From NCBI GenBank assembly GCA_964469165.1, contig CAYXXZ010000065.1, positions 1 to 17,070 on the forward strand: a stretch of 17,070 nt of DNA, in the 5' to 3' direction. Below are positions 6,451 through 13,833 of this stretch, one piece after another. Source of the stretch: CAYXXZ01 sp964469165 (GTDB taxonomy: Bacteria; Pseudomonadota; Gammaproteobacteria; Pseudomonadales; Porticoccaceae). The position numbers were made by a program, and so were the translations under genes. The first letter of the stretch is position 1; each line of letters opens with the position of its first letter. The notes below the pieces were generated by a model. That model saw nothing but the letters and a program-made list of their open reading frames with translations. It did not search any database and was not told the origin of the DNA.

Positions 6451-7493
6451 GGTTGCGTGGTCTCTCCGGGCCTGGCCATCCACACCCGCGAAGCCAGACT
6501 GACCAGCGTGATCAACAGGAGCCCCGCACCGGCATTGTGGGCCACGGCCATGCCGAGAGGGATATGCATCAGCACGTTGCCGATGCCCAGGGATATCTGA
6601 AGGGCCAGGGCGGCGAGCACTGCCCAGGCCATCGCCTTCAGGCGGCGGTCGCCCATGACCATAAGCCGGATCGCCAGCAGAAGCAAATAGACGGTCACCA
6701 CCAGCGCGCCGACACGGTGCATGTAGTGGATGGCAACCCGCGCTTCATTTTCCAGCTGACCGCCCAGATAGTTGGGGCCGATGGTCTGGAAGATATCAAA
6801 GCCCTTGGCGAGATCCATGGGCGGCACCCATTCGCGGTGACAGGTCGGGAAGTCCGGGCAGGCGTAGGCGGCGTAATTGGAGGTGGTCCAGCCGCCCAGC
6901 AGTATCTGTATCGCAACGATCACGATGGCCGCGATGACCCACGGCTTGAGGCGCATGAGACGCGCGAAGGCGTCGACATCGAAGTGCCAGCGCACATTTG
7001 CCAGGCGATTGGCCAGCAGCCAAAGCAGCGACAGTACCGTCATGCCCCCGATGAGATGCAGCGTGACGACCTGCGGCCACAGCTTCAGGGTCACCGTCCA
7101 CATCCCGAACAGCGCCTGCCAGACCACGACGAACAGCAGCAGTACCGGCAGGCGGAAGGGGTAGTCGTGCTCCTCGCGGCGGCGCCAGGCCTTGACCGCA
7201 ATGATCGCAATGAGCACCCCGAGGAAGCCGGCAAAATAGCGATGCACCATCTCCGGCCAGGTTTTGCTGTGATCCACCGGCATGTGCGGCCAGGCTTCGT
7301 TGGCACGCACCACGTTGTGATCCTGAATCGGCCACAACAGGTGACCGTAGCAGCCTGGCCAATCGGGACAGCCCAGCCCCGCGTCCACGAGGCGGGTGAA
7401 GGCGCCCAGCGCGACGACGATGATGGCGCAGCAGAATGCGGCGGCCACCAGGGCGAAGCCGCTCTTGTGCCGTGAGGAATTTTCGGATGCCAT
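6447..7493 (-). CDS. ctaA: Haem A synthase (COX15/CtaA family)
   Basis: Inner-membrane enzyme oxidising the C8 methyl of haem O to a formyl group, giving haem A for the oxidase. The 348-residue product has eight hydrophobic helices in two related halves. Haem-ligand histidines are visible at His84 (PEMVHRY), His146 (VTLHLIGG), His256/259 (IHYMHR) and His319 (VAHN). Glu81 matches the catalytic glutamate before the first histidine. Two cysteine pairs, CPDWPGC at 42-48 and CPDFPTC at 212-218, lie in the extracytoplasmic loops. The ATG at 7493 has a good purine-rich ribosome site (GGGAGAGAG). It starts 12 bases after the SCO-like gene and overlaps cyoE. Confidence 0.94.
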   Translation of the reverse strand: MASENSSRHKSGFALVAAAFCCAIIVVALGAFTRLVDAGLGCPDWPGCYGHLLWPIQDHNVVRANEAWPHMPVDHSKTWPEMVHRYFAGFLGVLIAIIAVKAWRRREEHDYPFRLPVLLLFVVVWQALFGMWTVTLKLWPQVVTLHLIGGMTVLSLLWLLANRLANVRWHFDVDAFARLMRLKPWVIAAIVIVAIQILLGGWTTSNYAAYACPDFPTCHREWVPPMDLAKGFDIFQTIGPNYLGGQLENEARVAIHYMHRVGALVVTVYLLLLAIRLMVMGDRRLKAMAWAVLAALALQISLGIGNVLMHIPLGMAVAHNAGAGLLLITLVSLASRVWMARPGETTQP

Positions 7494-7505
7494 TGGCTCT
7501 CTCCC

Positions 7506-8132
7506 TTACTTGGCCGAATACTTGAGCAGGTGGTTGATGTCTTCGAGCATGCCGTTGCCCTCATGGCGCGTGTCGTAGACCATCATGGCGCGCCCGGCCG
7601 GATCGACCAGAACGGCTTCGGCAACGCCTTCTCCGATGCGGCTGCCGGTAGCATCCAGCCAGCCCCTAAGTTCGGCCAGTGTGGTGTGCAATATCGGGGT
7701 GTGGGGGTGGTTGACGCCGATGTCCGACGCCAACTCGGCGCCCGGCAGTCCTTCGGTCGCCACGAAAGCTCTCTCGACGCGATGGGCGTGTTTGGCGAGT
7801 CTCACATGCACCTGTCTCGTCAGGTAGAGCAGATCTTCGCAGCTCTTGTCACAGGTTCCGGTCGCGGGCAGGATCAGCAGGCGCCATTTCACCGGCTGGT
7901 CATCGAAATTCCACGACGTGCCGTACTCGTCCGTCAGAGGCAGGGCGCGGATATCCCTGGTGGGCTTGAGGAGCACGCCGTGATTGGTGGTTCCCAACTC
8001 ACTAAGCAGCTTGTCCTTTTCTTCCTGGCTCGACGGCATCATGTAAAAGCCAAGGGCGATGGTGGCGATGACGATGGCAAACATCAGCAGCACCTGGTAG
8101 GGCGCTGACCCCCGGGATGACGGCTCGGTCAT
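7506..8132 (-). CDS. SCO-like membrane-anchored thioredoxin-fold protein of the cox cluster
   Basis: The 208-residue product has one N-terminal membrane helix (about residues 12-31) and a periplasmic domain. That domain carries CDKSC at 94-98, a CxxxC motif placed as in SCO proteins, and a later hairpin VLVDPAGRAMMVYD that aligns with the Sco TVDHSGNIVLIN segment. At the position of the Sco copper-binding histidine there is proline, so copper binding in the usual way looks unlikely and a thiol-redox role is more plausible. Proteins of this kind occur between SURF1 and ctaA in Pseudomonas (PA0111 position), with no settled function that I know of. The ATG at 8130-8132 overlaps the SURF1 stop as ATGA. 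An oxidase-assembly role is inferred from operon position and fold. Confidence 0.75.
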   Translation of the reverse strand: MTEPSSRGSAPYQVLLMFAIVIATIALGFYMMPSSQEEKDKLLSELGTTNHGVLLKPTRDIRALPLTDEYGTSWNFDDQPVKWRLLILPATGTCDKSCEDLLYLTRQVHVRLAKHAHRVERAFVATEGLPGAELASDIGVNHPHTPILHTTLAELRGWLDATGSRIGEGVAEAVLVDPAGRAMMVYDTRHEGNGMLEDINHLLKYSAK

Positions 8133-8896
8133 GATTGGCTCCGGTTTTTCCCGCGGCGCTCCTTGATGACGGCGCCGAGATTGGAATTGTTGAACAGGGA
8201 CAGCAACACCAGCACCGCAGCGAGGGCAAACCACTGCACCGCGTAGCCGGTGTGCGTTTCAGGGCGAATATTGACGACTTCCCAGCCAGTGCGCAACGCG
8301 GCGGGAGAGTCCTGGTCGAGGCGCAACACATAGGGAAAGAAAGTGACCTGGAGACGCTCGCTCAGCAGTGTCATATCGGCGTTCTGAAAGACCTGGGGCC
8401 AGGTCTCTCGCCACACCTCCTCACCCAGCGTGAACGCGTCGTCACTGCGGTAGAGATGGCCGTGCAGTGTCGGCGTGCCCTCGACGGCGGGAACCTGGGG
8501 CAGAATGGCACGGTCGTAGCTGCCCTCCAGCCAGCCGCGATTGACCCAAAGCCAGGGCGCGCCCGGTGCCGTTTCAAAGGGGGCCAGCACCTCGTAGCCG
8601 GGTTTGCCGTCCCGTATCCGGTTCTGCAGCAACAGGGTGCGGTCAGCAACGAAGCGTCCCGTCACCAGCACGCGCCGGTACTGCTGGTCGCTCTCTGCGT
8701 CGAGACTCTCCAGCGGCACCGGCGCGGCGTGCCCGCGGCTCTGATATTCCGTCAACATGGCGCGCTTTTCGTCGGCACGGCCCAGCTGCCAGACGCCCAG
8801 CGCCAGGGTGAGAGGCAAAAACACTGCCGCAAACAGCAACATACCGAGATTGGGCTGCCAGCGGAAGGGGGTTGGAGTCTGTGTCACGGCAACCAT
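8129..8896 (-). CDS. SURF1 family cytochrome oxidase assembly protein
   Basis: Inner-membrane protein that assists haem A insertion into oxidase subunit I. The 255-residue product has the family layout: a first membrane helix at about 18-37 ending LGVWQLGRADEK, a periplasmic domain, and a last helix near 220-237. Family blocks include QYRRVLVTGRF, WLWVNRGWLEG and HTGYAVQWFALA, matching the Surf1 hallmarks (WQ.xR; VNRGW; Y..QWF). It is the first gene of the five-gene assembly operon reading to sco, with stop/start overlap to the next gene. Its start is only 43 bases from the divergent DUF2909 gene, so promoter elements must be compressed or lie inside the neighbour. Confidence 0.92.
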   Translation of the reverse strand: MVAVTQTPTPFRWQPNLGMLLFAAVFLPLTLALGVWQLGRADEKRAMLTEYQSRGHAAPVPLESLDAESDQQYRRVLVTGRFVADRTLLLQNRIRDGKPGYEVLAPFETAPGAPWLWVNRGWLEGSYDRAILPQVPAVEGTPTLHGHLYRSDDAFTLGEEVWRETWPQVFQNADMTLLSERLQVTFFPYVLRLDQDSPAALRTGWEVVNIRPETHTGYAVQWFALAAVLVLLSLFNNSNLGAVIKERRGKNRSQS

Positions 8897-8939
8897 CTAT
8901 CTGTGTTTAAATACGACTTTTGACGAGGATGTCATCGCC

Positions 8940-9191
8940 ATGCTTTTGAAATTTACCATCGTCGTGCTGTTCATCGCGGTGCTGGCCAGTCTCAGCAGCG
9001 GCTTGTATTTCCTCATGAAGGATGTCGGCAGCCCGCGTCGGCGCACGCTCTATGCCCTGGGGGTGCGGGTGACACTTGCCGTTCTGCTGGTGGGCAGCAT
9101 CACCTATGGCTTCGTGACAGGCAAGCTGAAAAGTACCGCACCCTGGGACCGCCAGCTTCATCCGGAGCACAGCGTGCCGCTAGCTCCCTGA
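8940..9191 (+). CDS. DUF2909 twin-transmembrane protein
   Basis: The 83-residue product has two hydrophobic helices (about residues 4-26 and 42-60) joined by a short basic loop (DVGSPRRRTLYALG). This resembles the small DUF2909 family that accompanies cytochrome oxidase loci in Pseudomonas-type bacteria. Function is unknown; a role in oxidase assembly or stability is inferred from location. The ATG at 8940 gives the compact two-helix protein, whereas the longer open frame upstream runs antisense to SURF1. It lies on the opposite strand to every other oxidase gene here, between the assembly and structural operons, and converges on coxC. Confidence 0.78.
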   Translation: MLLKFTIVVLFIAVLASLSSGLYFLMKDVGSPRRRTLYALGVRVTLAVLLVGSITYGFVTGKLKSTAPWDRQLHPEHSVPLAP

Positions 9192-9199
9192 GTCAACCT

Positions 9200-9226
9200 G
9201 CGCAGACGTGGACGACGGGTCTGCGC
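9200..9226 (+). terminator. Hairpin after the DUF2909 gene
   Basis: GCGCAGAC and GTCTGCGC form a perfect 8-bp stem around an 11-base loop, 8 bases after the DUF2909 stop. It is followed by a pyrimidine-rich CTCTCCTCC tract but not a true T-run, so it is a moderate candidate terminator. Confidence 0.45.
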
Positions 9227-9290
9227 CTCTCCTCCAATATTTCCTCGCAAATGGGCTGACATCCGCTCAAACGCTTGCGCCAGATGCGAA

Positions 9291-9314
9291 ATGGCCAGGA
9301 AGATTCCTGGCCAT
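9291..9314 (-). terminator. Hairpin downstream of coxC, candidate terminator of the cox structural operon
   Basis: ATGGCCAGGAA and TTCCTGGCCAT are perfect reverse complements separated by two bases; the folded form would have a 4-6 base loop. Read on the minus strand, the stem is followed by TTTCGC, giving a short T-run suitable for stopping transcription coming from coxC. True spacing to coxC is about 25 bases once the spurious gap is removed. Confidence 0.55.
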
Positions 9315-9330
9315 CCAAGACTGGCGTACT

Positions 9331-9385
9331 GATCGGTGATCAGGAGCCGAGCACGTAGACGAAGATGAACAGTCCTACCCAGACG
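9331..9385. repeat. 55-bp duplicated contig end, left of the gap
   Basis: These 55 bases are identical to 9486-9540 on the other side of the N run. From 9340 they encode the last codons and stop of coxC on the minus strand. This is best read as the same genomic sequence present at both contig ends, not as a biological repeat or partial gene duplication. Confidence 0.9.
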
Positions 9386-9485
9386 NNNNNNNNNNNNNNN
9401 NNNNNNNNNNNNNNNNNNNNNNNNNNNNNNNNNNNNNNNNNNNNNNNNNNNNNNNNNNNNNNNNNNNNNNNNNNNNNNNNNNNNN
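9386..9485. other. Assembly gap of exactly 100 N
   Basis: A run of exactly 100 N is the conventional placeholder for a gap of unknown size. The flanks share an identical 55-bp end, so the true gap is probably absent: the contigs overlap. Nothing biological can be read here. Confidence 0.97.
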
Positions 9486-9540
9486 GATCGGTGATCAGGA
9501 GCCGAGCACGTAGACGAAGATGAACAGTCCTACCCAGACG
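9486..9540. repeat. 55-bp duplicated contig end, right of the gap
   Basis: Identical to 9331-9385. This copy is continuous with the rest of coxC and is the genuine 3' end of that gene. Confidence 0.9.
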
Positions 9541-10373
9541 ACATCGACGAAGTGCCAGTACCAGGAAGAGGCTTCGAAGCCGAACGCATCGTCGTGGCTG
9601 AAATGGCCTCTGAGACCGCGGATCAGCTGAATGCTCAGCATGATGGTGCCCAGGGTGACGTGAGCGCCGTGAAAACCGGTGAGCATGAAGAAGGTAGTAC
9701 CGTAGATACCCGACTCCAGGGTCAGGCCAAGCTCGTTGTACGCCTCGACATATTCCTCGACCTGGAAGAACAGGAAGGCGATGGCCAGCAAGACGGTGGC
9801 GGCCAGCCAGGCGTTGAACATCTTGCGGTTGTCTTTCTTGAGCGCGGTGTGGGCAAAATGTACGGTGACACTGGAGGTCAGCAGCAGAATGGTATTGACC
9901 AGCGGCAGATGCCAGGGATCGATGATCTCATTCGGGCCCTTGACCTTGGCGGCCTCACCGGCAGCAGCCATGTCCGGCGTTTCAAACAGCGGCCAGGAAA
10001 ACTCGAAGCCGGGCCACAGCAGATCTGCACTGGCCTCGAGGTGCGAGGAGGAAACCGTGCGCACATACAGCAGGGCGCCAAAGAATGCGGCGAAGAACAT
10101 CACCTCGGAAAAAATGAACCAACTCATGCCCCACACGTAGGAGCGCTTGAGCTGAGGACTGGTAAGTCCCTGCATGTTTTCCTTGATCACCAGGCTGAAC
10201 CAGCTGTAGAGCACAAAAGCCAGAATCAGGGCGCCCACGAAGAATATCATCGGCGAGCCGCCGGGCTGCACCCAGGTGCCAGCACCATATGCCATGGTAC
10301 CCAAGCCCAGAGCAGTGAATATGGGCAGTTTGCTGCTCTCGGGAACGTAATAGTTGCTGTCAGTTGCCATCAT
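9495..10373 (-). CDS. coxC: Cytochrome c oxidase subunit III
   Basis: Inner-membrane subunit of the aa3/caa3 terminal oxidase, which stabilises subunit I and its proton uptake. The 292-residue product has seven hydrophobic helices. Family motifs include GMSWFIFSEVMFFAAFFGALLY in helix III, HLPLVNTILLLTSSVTVHFAH, FLFFQVEEY, GIYGTTFFMLTGFHGAHV and the C-terminal FEASSWYWHFVDVVWVGLF. It starts at a tandem ATG pair at 10368-10373 with GGAGAAG upstream. It lies 41 bases after ctaG and ends the structural operon. The gene is intact: the stop at 9495-9497 is inside the right flank of the assembly gap, and the fragment left of the gap is a duplicate contig end. Confidence 0.96.
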   Translation of the reverse strand: MMATDSNYYVPESSKLPIFTALGLGTMAYGAGTWVQPGGSPMIFFVGALILAFVLYSWFSLVIKENMQGLTSPQLKRSYVWGMSWFIFSEVMFFAAFFGALLYVRTVSSSHLEASADLLWPGFEFSWPLFETPDMAAAGEAAKVKGPNEIIDPWHLPLVNTILLLTSSVTVHFAHTALKKDNRKMFNAWLAATVLLAIAFLFFQVEEYVEAYNELGLTLESGIYGTTFFMLTGFHGAHVTLGTIMLSIQLIRGLRGHFSHDDAFGFEASSWYWHFVDVVWVGLFIFVYVLGS

Positions 10374-10414
10374 ACTTCTCCGAATTTATACGACTTGCAT
10401 CCGTTTTGTTAGTG

Positions 10415-10966
10415 TCAGTTGCTGAGGCTAGCCACGTTTTCGCTATGTGCAGTGATGTCAAACAGCGTATACGACAGGGTGATGGTGTTCACCGCCCGGG
10501 GCAAATCCCTGTCGACGATGAATACCACCGGCATTTCTGTCTCTGCTCCCGCCGCCAGCGGTTGCTGGTTGAAGCAGAAGCATTCCGTCTTGAGGAAATG
10601 ACGGGCCGCATTGGCAGGCGATACGCTGGGTACCGCCTGTGCCACCATATCCATGTCGGTGGGGTTGCGGGCGAAGAAGGTCACCGGTGTCGGTTCGCCG
10701 GGGTGAACGCGCACCTCGTGCACGGTTGGCCCGAAGTCCCAGGGCATCTCACCGTTGTTGGTGGCGACGAATTGCACCCTTATCGTGCGGCTTTCATCGA
10801 TCGTGGCATCGGTTGCGACGTAGCGGTCACCCGTCTTGCCGCCGAGCCCTGTGACCTCACAGAACACGTCGTACAAAGGCGGCATCACGAACATCGCGAA
10901 CAAGAACATGACGACCGCCCCTGCGGAGAGTTTTGCAATAAGCTTCCCGGTGGTTTTCGTCGCCAT
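10415..10966 (-). CDS. ctaG: Cytochrome c oxidase assembly protein CtaG/Cox11
   Basis: Membrane-tethered copper chaperone that delivers copper to the CuB site of subunit I. The 183-residue product has one N-terminal helix (about residues 12-32) followed by a periplasmic beta domain. The copper motif CFCF is at 129-132 within KTECFCFNQQ, and the additional conserved cysteine is Cys36 in YDVFCEVTG. Start ATG at 10964-10966 is preceded by a perfect AAGGAGG at 7 bases spacing. It lies 12 bases after coxA and before coxC, the standard place for Cox11 in alpha- and gammaproteobacterial cox operons. This is the Cox11-type CtaG, not the unrelated Bacillus protein of the same name. Confidence 0.95.
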   Translation of the reverse strand: MATKTTGKLIAKLSAGAVVMFLFAMFVMPPLYDVFCEVTGLGGKTGDRYVATDATIDESRTIRVQFVATNNGEMPWDFGPTVHEVRVHPGEPTPVTFFARNPTDMDMVAQAVPSVSPANAARHFLKTECFCFNQQPLAAGAETEMPVVFIVDRDLPRAVNTITLSYTLFDITAHSENVASLSN

Positions 10967-10973
10967 GGTCTCG

Positions 10974-10980
10974 CCTCCTT
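10974..10980 (-). promoter_or_regulatory. Consensus ribosome binding site of ctaG overlapping the coxA stop
   Basis: On the minus strand AAGGAGG stands 7 bases before the ctaG ATG and shares bases with the coxA TAA stop (10979-10981). It fixes the ctaG start and implies that ribosomes finishing coxA may re-initiate on ctaG. It is the strongest ribosome site I see in the window. Confidence 0.7.
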
Positions 10981-12532
10981 ATTTCACTTCCGGGGGAGTG
11001 GAAAACGTGTGGTAGGGCGCCGGCGTCGGCACGGTCCACTCAAGACCTTCCGCACCTTCCCAGGTTTTGGGCTCGGTGACGCGCTTGCCGGCAACGATGG
11101 TCGCAATCACGTTATAGAGAAGCAGAATCTGAGCCGCGCCATAAATGAAGGAGCCAATGCTGGATACCATGTTCCAGTCCGCGAACTGCAGTGAGTAGTC
11201 GGCGTAGCGGCGCGGCATGCCGGCCAGTCCCAGGAAGTGTTGCGGGAAAAAGGTGATGTTGAAGCCGATGAACGCCAGCCAGAACTGCAGCTTGCCCATG
11301 GTTTCGTCGTACATCCGGCCGCACCACTTCGGCAGCCAGTAGTACACCGCACCGGTACCGGAGAACACCGCGCCAGCCACCATCACATAGTGGAAGTGGG
11401 CAATCACGAAGTAGGTGTCGTGATACTGGATGTCGGCCGGCGCCATCGCCACCATGACGCCGGTGAAGCCGCCGATGGTGAAGAGAATGATGAAGGCGAT
11501 GGCGAACAGCATCGGTGTTTCGAAGGTAATCGCACCCCGGAACATGGTCGCGACCCAGTTGAACACCTTCACGCCGGTAGGCACTGCGATCAACATGGTG
11601 GCGTACATGAAGTACAGCTCACCGGTGAGCGGCATGCCCACGGTGAACATGTGGTGCGCCCACACGATGAACGACAGGAAGGCGATTGCCGCGGTGGCGT
11701 ACACCATGGACGAATAACCGAACAGCGGCTTGCGGCTGAAGGTGGGGATGATCGCCGAAATCACGCCGAAGGCGGGCAGGATGATGATGTACACCTCGGG
11801 GTGGCCGAAGAACCAGAACACGTGCTGGAACAGTATCGGGTCACCGCCGCCGGCGGCGTCGAAGAAGCTGGTGCCGAAGTTGACGTCCATCAACACCATG
11901 GTGACCGCGCCTGCGAGTACCGGCATCACCGCAACCAGCAGGAACGCAGTGATCAGCCAGGTCCATACGAACATCGGCATTTTCATCATGGTCATGCCCG
12001 GCGCACGCATGTTGAGCACGGTGGCGATGATGTTGATCGCACCCATGATGGAAGACGCACCCATGATATGGAGCGCAAAGATGAAGTAGTTGACCGAGTC
12101 CGGCGCATAGGTGGTGGACAGGGGCGGGTAGAAGGTCCAACCGAAGTTGGGGCCGCCGCCCTCCATGAACATGGTGGACATCAGGATCACGAACGCGACG
12201 GGCAGGATCCAGAAACTCAGGTTGTTCATGCGCGGCAGCGCCATGTCCGGCGCGCCGATCTGCAGCGGGATCATCCAGTTGGCCAGGCCCACGAAGGCGG
12301 GCATGATGGCGCCGAAGATCATCACCAGGCCGTGCATGGTGGTGAGCTGATTGAAGAATTCCGGACGCATCATCTGCAGGCCCGGTGAGAACAGCTCGGC
12401 GCGAATGAGCATCGCGAAAAAGCCGCCCACGATGAACATCGAAAAGCTGAACCAAAGGTACATCGAGCCGATGTCCTTGTGGTTGGTGGTAAAGAGCCAG
12501 CGGCCAATACCTTTAGCGGGACCGTGTGCCAT
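10979..12532 (-). CDS. coxA: Cytochrome c oxidase subunit I (aa3-type haem-copper oxidase)
   Basis: Catalytic subunit reducing O2 to water and pumping protons in the inner membrane. The 517-residue product has twelve helices. Haem a is bound by His67 (TTMHGLVMIF) and His381; haem a3 by His379 in HDTYFVIAHFHYV. CuB ligands are His244, His293 and His294. HPEVY at 244-248 carries the glutamate of the D-channel and the tyrosine crosslinked to the CuB histidine, marking a type A1 oxidase. Asp96 with PRMNN marks the D-channel entrance, and Lys322 in PTGVKVFNW the K-channel. All key residues are present. The start at 12532 has GGGAGG upstream and lies 14 bases after coxB. Confidence 0.97.
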   Translation of the reverse strand: MAHGPAKGIGRWLFTTNHKDIGSMYLWFSFSMFIVGGFFAMLIRAELFSPGLQMMRPEFFNQLTTMHGLVMIFGAIMPAFVGLANWMIPLQIGAPDMALPRMNNLSFWILPVAFVILMSTMFMEGGGPNFGWTFYPPLSTTYAPDSVNYFIFALHIMGASSIMGAINIIATVLNMRAPGMTMMKMPMFVWTWLITAFLLVAVMPVLAGAVTMVLMDVNFGTSFFDAAGGGDPILFQHVFWFFGHPEVYIIILPAFGVISAIIPTFSRKPLFGYSSMVYATAAIAFLSFIVWAHHMFTVGMPLTGELYFMYATMLIAVPTGVKVFNWVATMFRGAITFETPMLFAIAFIILFTIGGFTGVMVAMAPADIQYHDTYFVIAHFHYVMVAGAVFSGTGAVYYWLPKWCGRMYDETMGKLQFWLAFIGFNITFFPQHFLGLAGMPRRYADYSLQFADWNMVSSIGSFIYGAAQILLLYNVIATIVAGKRVTEPKTWEGAEGLEWTVPTPAPYHTFSTPPEVK

Positions 12533-12546
12533 GACTTAACCCTCCC

Positions 12547-13701
12547 TTATTGGCCGTGTTTGAAGTTGTAGACGTCGATGGGCTGGACCGCATCGCCGGT
12601 GTCGTTGCCCCAGGCGTTACGCTGGTAGGTAATTACCGCAGCGAGTTCGACCTCGTTGAGCTGAGCACCGAAGGCCTGCATCGCCGTGCCTTCGACGCCG
12701 TTCACGACGATATCCAGGTGGTGGTTGACATCACCCAGCGCGACGTCACTGCCCTTGATGGAAGGGAAGGTGGGCGGAATGCCCTCGCCATTGGCCTGGT
12801 GACAGGCTGCGCAGGAGCGGTTGTAGACGCCTTCACCCTGCGTCATCAGCTCGTCCAGTTCGAACGTTTTCTGGGTAAGCTCGCGAATCGCAGCGGCCTC
12901 ACTTTTCTTCTCTTGCAGCCAGGTCTGGTACTCGTCTTTTTCCACCACCTGCACCACGATCGGCATGAAGGCGTGCCCCTGACCGCAGAGTTCCGCACAG
13001 TAGCCGCGGTAAACACCGGTTTCTTCAACTCTTGCCCAGGTTTCGTTGATGAAGCCGGGCACTGCATCCTTCTTGATACCGAAATCGGTCATCCACCAGG
13101 CGTGAATCACGTCTTTGGAGGTGATGAGAAAACGTACTTTGGTATCGACGGGGATGACGAGCGGGTTGTTGACATTGGCCAGGTAGAATTCGCCTTTGGC
13201 TTCGTTGTTATAGATTTCGGATTCGGGCGTTGCCAGTTCACTCATGAATTGCACATCTTCGCCCAGGTACTCGTACTGCCATTTCCATTGATACCCGGTG
13301 ACCTTGATGTCCATCTCCGCCTCGCTGGTATCGTAGAGATGGATGAGTGCCTTGGTTGCGGGAACGGCCATGACGATGAGTATCAAGGCCGGGATGACGG
13401 TCCAGGCGATTTCCACCGCAGTGCTTTCATGGAAGTTCGCGGCTTCGCGCCCACTGCTTTTGCGGTGCGCGATCATGCTGTAAAACATGATACCGAAGAC
13501 TACAACACCGATGACCACGCATATCCAGAAAATCGCCATATGCAGGTCGTAGATCGTCCGGCTCACTTCCGTGACACCGGGAGTCATGTTCAACACCTCA
13601 CGCCACATACCACCCTCTTCCGCAAAGGATGCGGCAGACAGCGGGAGCAGCAGTAAAGGAGCAAGCACGCGAACAAACAGCAACTCGGCTTTCGCTAACA
13701 T
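12547..13701 (-). CDS. coxB: Cytochrome c oxidase subunit II with fused cytochrome c domain (caa3-type)
   Basis: Subunit II accepts electrons and passes them to subunit I. The 384-residue product has a signal peptide or first hydrophobic segment (residues 7-27), two membrane helices (about 52-76 and 98-118) and a periplasmic cupredoxin domain. CuA ligands are His200, Cys235, Glu237, Cys239, His243 and Met246 (YCAELCGQGHAFM). About 50 residues later comes a class I cytochrome c domain with CAACH at 297-301 and a likely axial Met341. The fusion makes this a caa3-like enzyme, longer than plain subunit II. It is the first gene of the coxB-coxA-ctaG-coxC operon. The ATG at 13701 gives a proper signal sequence, with GGAG about 10 bases upstream. 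Confidence 0.96.
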   Translation of the reverse strand: MLAKAELLFVRVLAPLLLLPLSAASFAEEGGMWREVLNMTPGVTEVSRTIYDLHMAIFWICVVIGVVVFGIMFYSMIAHRKSSGREAANFHESTAVEIAWTVIPALILIVMAVPATKALIHLYDTSEAEMDIKVTGYQWKWQYEYLGEDVQFMSELATPESEIYNNEAKGEFYLANVNNPLVIPVDTKVRFLITSKDVIHAWWMTDFGIKKDAVPGFINETWARVEETGVYRGYCAELCGQGHAFMPIVVQVVEKDEYQTWLQEKKSEAAAIRELTQKTFELDELMTQGEGVYNRSCAACHQANGEGIPPTFPSIKGSDVALGDVNHHLDIVVNGVEGTAMQAFGAQLNEVELAAVITYQRNAWGNDTGDAVQPIDVYNFKHGQ

Positions 13702-13734
13702 CGCCCAATTTCTCCGTGATTAATTCGTATTCTA

Positions 13735-13756
13735 AGGTGGAATGAGAAGCCCACCT
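13735..13756 (-). other. Small hairpin in the presumed coxB leader
   Basis: AGGTGG and CCACCT form a 6-bp perfect stem with a 10-base loop, 33 bases before the coxB start. If the promoter at 13798-13803 is right, it lies within a leader of about 90 bases. No riboswitch family is recognised; it may be chance or a modest mRNA structure. Confidence 0.3.
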
Positions 13757-13797
13757 ACGGCTCTACTCTTTTTATTAAACAGTAGATGCGGTGCGCG

Positions 13798-13803
13798 AGT
13801 ATA
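13798..13803 (-). promoter_or_regulatory. Possible -10 element of the coxB operon promoter
   Basis: On the minus strand TGTTATACT reads as an extended -10 (TG, one base, TATACT). The best -35 at 16 bases spacing is only TGACTG, so the promoter is either activator-dependent or extended -10 type. It would start transcription near 13791, about 90 bases before coxB. Confidence 0.35.
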
Positions 13804-13833
13804 ACAGAGACTTTTCGCTCAGTCACTGCAACC

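Noticed and set aside
5581..7475. Long plus-strand open frames opposite cyoE and ctaA
   Set aside because: They are His/Gln/Arg-rich shadows of membrane-protein genes with intact family motifs on the minus strand.
9340..9385. Truncated second copy of coxC
   Set aside because: Identical to the real coxC end and abutting the N run; explained by overlapping contig ends.
11237..12388. 383-codon open frame antisense to coxA
   Set aside because: Composition (very rich in His, Glu, Asp, Arg) mirrors hydrophobic codons of coxA; coxA is unambiguous.
12550..13656. 368-codon open frame antisense to coxB
   Set aside because: Shadow of coxB, which has complete CuA and haem c motifs.
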